A stretch of 10,551 nt of DNA from Melaminivora alkalimesophila (GTDB lineage: Bacteria; Pseudomonadota; Gammaproteobacteria; Burkholderiales; Burkholderiaceae_C), in the NCBI RefSeq assembly GCF_000282995.1, contig NZ_ALEE01000530.1, positions 1 through 10,551 on the forward strand. Direction: 5' to 3'. This document shows, one piece after another, positions 7,022 through 10,551 of this stretch. Every line of letters begins with the position of its first letter. Position 1 is the first letter of the stretch. The notes below the pieces were generated by a model, which was not told where the DNA came from, did no database searches, and saw only the letters and a list, made by a program, of their open reading frames with translations. A program made the position numbers and the translations under genes.

Positions 7022-7249
7022 TCAGCCTTCCCGGCGCTGCACCATCCGCCGCCCCTGGTCGGTGATGGAGAACTGGCCGGTCGGCGTCTTCTGGATGAGG
7101 CCCCACTCGAGAAGCCGCCCGGACAGATGCTGGCGCAGCGCCTCTGGCAAAGCCATCGTGGGTTCGAGCTCCAGGCGCTTCAAGGTTTCCAGCTCGTCCA
7201 CGGTGGGCACGAAGGTGGGGGCGTGGTAGGTGGGTTGTGCAGTGGCCAT
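7022..7249 (-). CDS. Small conserved-looking protein with winged-helix-like C-terminus, function unknown
   Basis: A 75-residue protein that I do not recognise as a named family. The start is well supported: AGGAGA lies 7 nt before the ATG at 7249, while upstream in-frame codons look non-coding. Residues 1-15 are a flexible tail. Residues from about 16 to 32 (TVDELETLKRLELEP) look helical. The C-terminal half (LPEALRQHLSGRLLEWGLIQKTPTGQFSITDQGRRMVQRR) has the helix, 'GLI', short hairpin, 'G.F.IT..G' order seen in winged-helix DNA-binding domains of MarR/PadR type. The protein is too short to hold a full regulator with a ligand domain. There are no cysteines, signal peptide or membrane segment. 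It lies 111 bp downstream of the LysR gene on the same strand and may have its own promoter. The DNA-binding role is inference from pattern only. Confidence 0.72.
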   Translation of the reverse strand: MATAQPTYHAPTFVPTVDELETLKRLELEPTMALPEALRQHLSGRLLEWGLIQKTPTGQFSITDQGRRMVQRREG

Positions 7250-7360
7250 GGGGTGTCTCCTGTGCATTCGCGGCGCGGACCCTGCCCGCTGGCGCCAGCT
7301 TAGACCCCTCCGGGGCGCTGCGCCATCCGCCAACTGCCCGGCCACAGGCCCGTCCTGCGC

Positions 7361-8326
7361 CTACACGGGACAGGGCGCCGCGCCCTCCGGCTGCAGCGCG
7401 TCGGACGCTCCTGTCGCTGTCTGCAGCCATTGGGCGAAGCGCTCCAGCGCCCGCGTCGGTGCATGGCGAGGCGTGACGAGGTAGTAGCCCCGCCCCTGGC
7501 CCCATGCCTGGGTGCAGGCCACGACCAGTTCGCCGCGCCCGAGTTCGGCCTCGATCAACAGCGGCGGGATCAGCGCCACCCCCAGGCCTTCGGCTGCGGC
7601 GGCAGCGAGCATGGAGAACAGCTCGAGCCGCGGCCCTTCCAGTGCCCGCGGCGCCGCGACACCCGCCGCGGCGAACCATTGCTGCCAGGCAAGGGGGCGG
7701 GTGCTCTGCTGCAGCAGCGGCAGGCGCGCGATCTCCTGCGGCGCCACCGGCTGCCAGGCGCGCCCCGGACCGCGCCGGGCGGCCCGCGCCAACAGCTGCG
7801 GGCTGCACACTGGCACGCTGGCCTCGGGCATCAGCCAGCGGGCCTCGACGCCGGGCCACTGCGCCACCTGGGCCTCGGTTCCGGCATACAGCGCCGCATC
7901 GTAGGCCGTGTCCGCGAACAGGAAGGGGCGCGTGCGCACGTCGATGTGCACCACGATGTCCGGGTGCAGGCGCGCGAACTGTGGCAGGCGCGGCAGCAGC
8001 CAGCGCGTGGCAAAGGTAGGGACGGCCGCCAGCGCGACGCTGCCGCCCGCACCCTGGTGCGCCATGAGCTCGAGGGTGCCCTGCCTCAGCTCCAGCAGCC
8101 AGCGCGCCGCCTGCCGGGCGTAGTGCCGCCCCGCCTCCGTGGGCTGCGCACCGTGGCGCGTGCGGCGAAACAGGCTCACCCCCAGCAGCGCCTCCAACCC
8201 CTGGATCTGGCGCGACACCGCCCCCTGGGTCAGGGACAGTTCCTGGGCCGCGCGGGTGTAGCTTTCGTGGCGCGCCGCCGCCTCGAGGCAGGCCAGCGCC
8301 TGTGTGGAGGGCAAGGGAGTTCGCAT
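7361..8326 (-). CDS. LysR-type transcriptional regulator, probable regulator of gcdH
   Basis: A 321-residue LysR-family regulator. The N-terminal helix-turn-helix spans about residues 24-43 (TRAAQELSLTQGAVSRQIQGLE), followed by the family's LLGVSLFRRTRHG wing and a linker helix to about 90. The remainder is the periplasmic-binding-protein-like effector domain, with VALAAVPTFATRWLLPRL and the typical second-lobe segment (EGLGVALIPPLLIEAEL). These features resemble the GcvA-like subgroup. GAGGTGA about 5-6 nt upstream supports the ATG at 8326. The gene is divergent from gcdH across a 199-bp region with LysR-like operator repeats. By analogy with known LysR regulators next to gcdH (GcdR in Pseudomonas, glutarate-responsive), it probably controls gcdH and may repress itself. 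The effector is inferred, not shown by sequence. The last 20 or so residues are a variable tail. Confidence 0.93.
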   Translation of the reverse strand: MRTPLPSTQALACLEAAARHESYTRAAQELSLTQGAVSRQIQGLEALLGVSLFRRTRHGAQPTEAGRHYARQAARWLLELRQGTLELMAHQGAGGSVALAAVPTFATRWLLPRLPQFARLHPDIVVHIDVRTRPFLFADTAYDAALYAGTEAQVAQWPGVEARWLMPEASVPVCSPQLLARAARRGPGRAWQPVAPQEIARLPLLQQSTRPLAWQQWFAAAGVAAPRALEGPRLELFSMLAAAAAEGLGVALIPPLLIEAELGRGELVVACTQAWGQGRGYYLVTPRHAPTRALERFAQWLQTATGASDALQPEGAAPCPV

Positions 8327-8379
8327 GCATTCACCTCATGCAATAGCCTGCTCCAGTGTAACAACCCAACCGCCATGAA

Positions 8380-8405
8380 ATGAGTTTTCCTCATGAATGA
8401 ATGAG
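8380..8405. promoter_or_regulatory. Phased half-sites, probable LysR-type operator
   Basis: ATGAG (8380-8384), CTCAT (8390-8394) and ATGAG (8401-8405) alternate in orientation, with centres 10 and 11 bp apart, so all face the same side of the helix. The first pair forms an inverted repeat with the T-N11-A pattern of LysR recognition sites. A further inverted repeat, CAAT-TCC-ATTG (8408-8418), overlaps the proposed -35. This layout of a recognition site upstream and an activation site near the -35 is what LysR activators use. The repeats are seen; assignment to the adjacent regulator is inferred. Confidence 0.55.
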
Positions 8406-8415
8406 ATCAATTCCA

Positions 8416-8444
8416 TTGCCCGAACGGCTTGCGCCCCCTACCAT
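8416..8444 (+). promoter_or_regulatory. Probable sigma-70 promoter of gcdH
   Basis: TTGCCC (8416-8421) and TACCAT (8439-8444) each match four of six consensus positions and are exactly 17 bp apart. The start site would be near 8451, giving a leader of about 75 nt before the gcdH ATG. The weak hexamers and the operator repeats just upstream (about -71 to -46) are consistent with an activator-dependent promoter. Confidence 0.5.
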
Positions 8445-8525
8445 CGAACCTGCCGGGTGCCGCCCTCGGGCCCCGCACCCCACCCCCTTCCCTTCCCCGG
8501 ACAATCGAGCAAGACAGGAAAACGC

Positions 8526-9719
8526 ATGGCGACCAGCTTTCAGTGGGACGATCCCCTGCAATTCGAGCAGCAACTCAGCGAAGACGAGCGCGCGGTGCGC
8601 GATGCCGCAGCGGCCTATTGCCAGGAGCGGCTGATGCCGCGCGTGCTGGACATGTTCCGCCACGAAAAGACCGACACCAGCATCTTTCGCGAGATGGGGG
8701 AACTCGGCCTGCTGGGCCCGACCATCCCCACCGAGTACGGCGGCGCAGGCCTGAACTACGTGAGCTACGGCCTGGTGGCACGCGAGATCGAGCGCGTGGA
8801 CTCGGGCTTTCGCTCCATGGCGAGCGTGCAGTCGTCCCTGGTCATGGTGCCCATCAACGAGTTCGGCACCGAGGCGCAGAAGCAGAAATACCTGCCGAAG
8901 CTGGCCAGCGGCGAATTCATCGGCTGCTTCGGCCTGACCGAGCCCGATCACGGCTCCGACCCTGGCAGCATGGCCAGCCGGGCGCGCAAGGTCGACGGCG
9001 GCTATCGCCTCTCTGGCGCCAAGATGTGGATCACCAACAGCCCGGTGGCCGATGTCTTCGTGGTCTGGGCCAAGGAAGTGAGCGAGGGCGGCAACGTCGG
9101 GCCGATCCGCGGCTTCATCCTGGACAAGGGCATGAAGGGACTGTCCGCGCCCACCATCCATGGCAAGGTGGGCCTGCGCGCGTCCATCACCGGCGAGATC
9201 GTCATGGACGAGGTGTTCGTGCCCGAAGAGAACGCCTTCCCCGAGGTGCAGGGCCTCAAGGGCCCCTTCACCTGCCTGAACAGCGCGCGCTTTGGCATCG
9301 CCTGGGGCGCCATGGGCGCGGCCGAATTCTGCTGGCACACGGCGCGCCAGTACACGCTGGACCGCCAGCAGTTCGGCCGGCCGCTGGCGGCCAACCAGCT
9401 GGTGCAAAAGAAGCTGGCCGACATGCAGACCGAGATCGCCCTGGGGCTGCAGGCGGCGCTGCGCGTGGGCCGCATCAAGGACGAGGGCCACAACGTCATC
9501 GAGGCGACCTCGCTCATCAAGCGCAACAACTGCGGCAAGGCGCTGGACATCGCCCGCCTGGCGCGCGACATGATGGGCGGCAACGGCATCAGCGACGAGT
9601 TCGGCGTGGCGCGGCACCTGGTCAACCTGGAGGTCGTGAACACCTACGAGGGCACGCACGACGTGCACGCGCTGATCCTCGGGCGTGCACAGACGGGCAT
9701 CGCGGCGTTCGCCAACTGA
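8526..9719 (+). CDS. gcdH: Glutaryl-CoA dehydrogenase (decarboxylating acyl-CoA dehydrogenase)
   Basis: FAD-dependent enzyme that oxidises and decarboxylates glutaryl-CoA to crotonyl-CoA in lysine, tryptophan and glutarate breakdown, passing electrons to electron-transfer flavoprotein. The product is 397 residues, the usual length. The sequence follows the human mitochondrial enzyme closely from memory: [15 protein letters not shown] with R96 and S100 equivalent to the glutarate-binding Arg94/Ser98, [17 protein letters not shown] (acyl-CoA dehydrogenase signature), [26 protein letters not shown], and [13 protein letters not shown]. The catalytic base is E375 in [16 protein letters not shown]. 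These glutaryl-specific residues separate it from other acyl-CoA dehydrogenases. AGGA 6 nt before the ATG at 8526 fixes the start; upstream in-frame codons are non-conserved. It is divergent from the LysR gene. No CoA-transferase or other glutarate gene follows, so it appears monocistronic here. Confidence 0.96.
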   Translation: MATSFQWDDPLQFEQQLSEDERAVRDAAAAYCQERLMPRVLDMFRHEKTDTSIFREMGELGLLGPTIPTEYGGAGLNYVSYGLVAREIERVDSGFRSMASVQSSLVMVPINEFGTEAQKQKYLPKLASGEFIGCFGLTEPDHGSDPGSMASRARKVDGGYRLSGAKMWITNSPVADVFVVWAKEVSEGGNVGPIRGFILDKGMKGLSAPTIHGKVGLRASITGEIVMDEVFVPEENAFPEVQGLKGPFTCLNSARFGIAWGAMGAAEFCWHTARQYTLDRQQFGRPLAANQLVQKKLADMQTEIALGLQAALRVGRIKDEGHNVIEATSLIKRNNCGKALDIARLARDMMGGNGISDEFGVARHLVNLEVVNTYEGTHDVHALILGRAQTGIAAFAN

Positions 9720-9732
9720 CCCACTGGGGCTT

Positions 9733-9763
9733 CCGGCCGGCACCCACGCGGGCGCCCGGCCGG
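9733..9763 (+). terminator. GC-rich hairpin after gcdH, without T tract
   Basis: CCGGCCGG at 9733-9740 pairs with a second CCGGCCGG at 9756-9763. Inside, CCC (9743-9745) can pair with GGG (9750-9752) around an ACGC loop. It begins 14 bp after the gcdH stop codon, where a transcript end is expected, but no T run follows. It may work with Rho or simply stabilise the 3' end. Confidence 0.35.
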
Positions 9764-9861
9764 CAGGCGGCACGGCGGCGGTCAACCTACAGTGGGGTTG
9801 CCGCGTCAAGGGATGGTACCGCTGCGCCCACGGCGCCCCATCCGACGCACAGGAGGTTTTC

Positions 9862-10446
9862 ATGCTGCGTTTTTCCACCGCCGTGGCCCGCTGGGGCAGT
9901 GCCTGCGCCGCCCTGGCGCTGGTGGCCGGCTGTGCCGAGCTGCCCGCCGATCCCTATGGCGACCCCTATGGCTATGGGGTGCCCACCTATCCCCAGCCCC
10001 GCTATTACCCGCCCACCGGTGTCACGGTCTATGAGGCGCCCACCGTGATCTACACCGCCCCACCACCCGGCTGGCGCGCCGACGCCTGGCACGAGCGCCA
10101 GCGGCGCGAAGCGCGCGAGCGCGACCAGCGGCGCGATTGGCAACGCCATGAGCAGCAGCGGCGGGAACTGGAACGCCGGCGCGAAGCCGAGCGGCGCGAC
10201 CTGGAGCAGCGCCGGCGCGATGCCGAGCGCCAGGCGCGCGAGCGCGAACGGCACGAGGCTGCGCGCCATGCCCAGGAACGCCGCGAACGGGAGCGGCAAG
10301 AGCGTGACCGCCGCGAGTGGGAGGAGCGCGAGCGCGCCCGCCAGGAGGCGGCGCGCCGCCACGACCGCATCTTCCCCGGACAGCCCCGCGAACAAGCGCC
10401 GCTGCCACGGGGCCTGCGCGGCGCCGACCCCAGCCCACAGCGCTGA
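9862..10446 (+). CDS. Lipoprotein with long Arg/Glu-rich helix, function unknown
   Basis: A 194-residue protein I cannot assign to a named family. AGGAGG at 9851-9856, 5 nt before the ATG, is a strong ribosome binding site. The N-terminus is a lipoprotein signal with lipobox LVAGC, so Cys24 would be lipidated. Ala follows it, with no inner-membrane retention Asp, which suggests the outer membrane. Residues 28-70 are rich in Pro, Tyr and Gly (DPYGDPYGYG, YPQPRYYPP) with a short hydrophobic segment (GVTVYEAPTVIYTAPP). Residues 75-168 are almost entirely Arg, Glu, Gln, Ala and Asp with very few hydrophobics, the composition of a stable single alpha-helix or a highly charged coil. The last 26 residues are Pro-rich. 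It could span the periplasm, bind peptidoglycan or LPS, or act as a spacer. It follows gcdH by 142 bp and is probably a separate transcript, or leads the partial gene at 10477. Confidence 0.82.
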   Translation: MLRFSTAVARWGSACAALALVAGCAELPADPYGDPYGYGVPTYPQPRYYPPTGVTVYEAPTVIYTAPPPGWRADAWHERQRREARERDQRRDWQRHEQQRRELERRREAERRDLEQRRRDAERQARERERHEAARHAQERRERERQERDRREWEERERARQEAARRHDRIFPGQPREQAPLPRGLRGADPSPQR

Positions 10447-10476
10447 CCGCCATCCGTGCGGTGGCTCTCGCCTGCC

Positions 10477-10551
10477 ATGCGCCAGCATCGGTCCGTTTCC
10501 CCGCTCGGCAGCACTGCGCTGTTCCTGGCAGCGGCGGCGCTCGCCCTGCCG
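10477..10551 (+). CDS. Start of a probable exported protein (cut by window edge)
   Basis: The ATG at 10477 opens a frame of 25 codons to the window end. They read as a signal peptide: two basic residues near the start (MRQHR), then a hydrophobic Leu/Ala core (STALFLAAAALALP). It begins 30 bp after the lipoprotein stop codon on the same strand, so the two may form an operon. No good Shine-Dalgarno sequence precedes it. The rest of the gene lies outside the window, so only export can be suggested. Confidence 0.5.
   Translation, partial: MRQHRSVSPLGSTALFLAAAALALP

Noticed and set aside
6933..8330. 465-codon minus-strand frame covering the LysR gene
   Set aside because: Out of frame with an intact LysR-type regulator that has a good ribosome binding site and a clear helix-turn-helix.
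8335..8339. Extra CTCAT operator half-site next to the LysR gene start
   Set aside because: It is the complement of the gene's own ATGAGGTG ribosome binding region and is too far from the phased half-sites at 8380-8405.
8391..9878. 495-codon minus-strand open frame opposite gcdH, and the 539-codon plus frame 8429-10048
   Set aside because: Both overlap the well-supported gcdH frame and show the biased composition of GC-driven shadow frames.

Overview
The window is dense, high-GC bacterial chromosome. The gene set, the protein sequences and the strong G/C bias at third codon positions suggest a betaproteobacterium of the Burkholderiales, most like the Comamonadaceae (Acidovorax/Alicycliphilus/Melaminivora type). 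This taxonomic placement is inference from gene character, not a search result. No mobile element, CRISPR array or prophage gene is visible.

Layout. Bases 1-357 (minus) hold the N-terminal end of a TolC-family outer-membrane efflux protein. Divergent from it, 575-3442 (plus) is valS (valyl-tRNA synthetase), preceded by a terminator-like hairpin with a T tract just before the start codon. galU (UTP-glucose-1-phosphate uridylyltransferase, TTG start) follows at 3528-4415. Convergent to these is a tight minus-strand operon transcribed cysM (6183-5278), NUDIX hydrolase with zinc ribbon (5267-4698), TusA-like sulfur carrier (4674-4447). A tRNA-Leu(CAA) gene lies at 6227-6311 (plus), divergent from cysM. 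About 700 bp after the tRNA carry no convincing gene. On the minus strand then come a 75-residue small protein with a winged-helix-like C-terminus (7249-7022) and a LysR-type regulator (8326-7361). Divergent from the regulator is gcdH, glutaryl-CoA dehydrogenase (8526-9719, plus). The shared intergenic region has phased ATGAG/CTCAT half-sites upstream of a plausible sigma-70 promoter. The window ends with a lipoprotein carrying a long Arg/Glu-rich helix (9862-10446) and the first 25 codons of another probably exported protein (10477-end).

Functionally this is mostly housekeeping: translation (valS, tRNA-Leu), envelope sugar-nucleotide supply (galU), cysteine synthesis and sulfur transfer (cysM, tusA-like), and lysine/tryptophan/glutarate catabolism (gcdH with its likely LysR regulator). 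I see no clearly new multi-gene system. The points most worth a second look are the possible attenuator in front of valS, the operator architecture between the LysR gene and gcdH, the NUDIX gene set between two sulfur genes, and the charged-helix lipoprotein.
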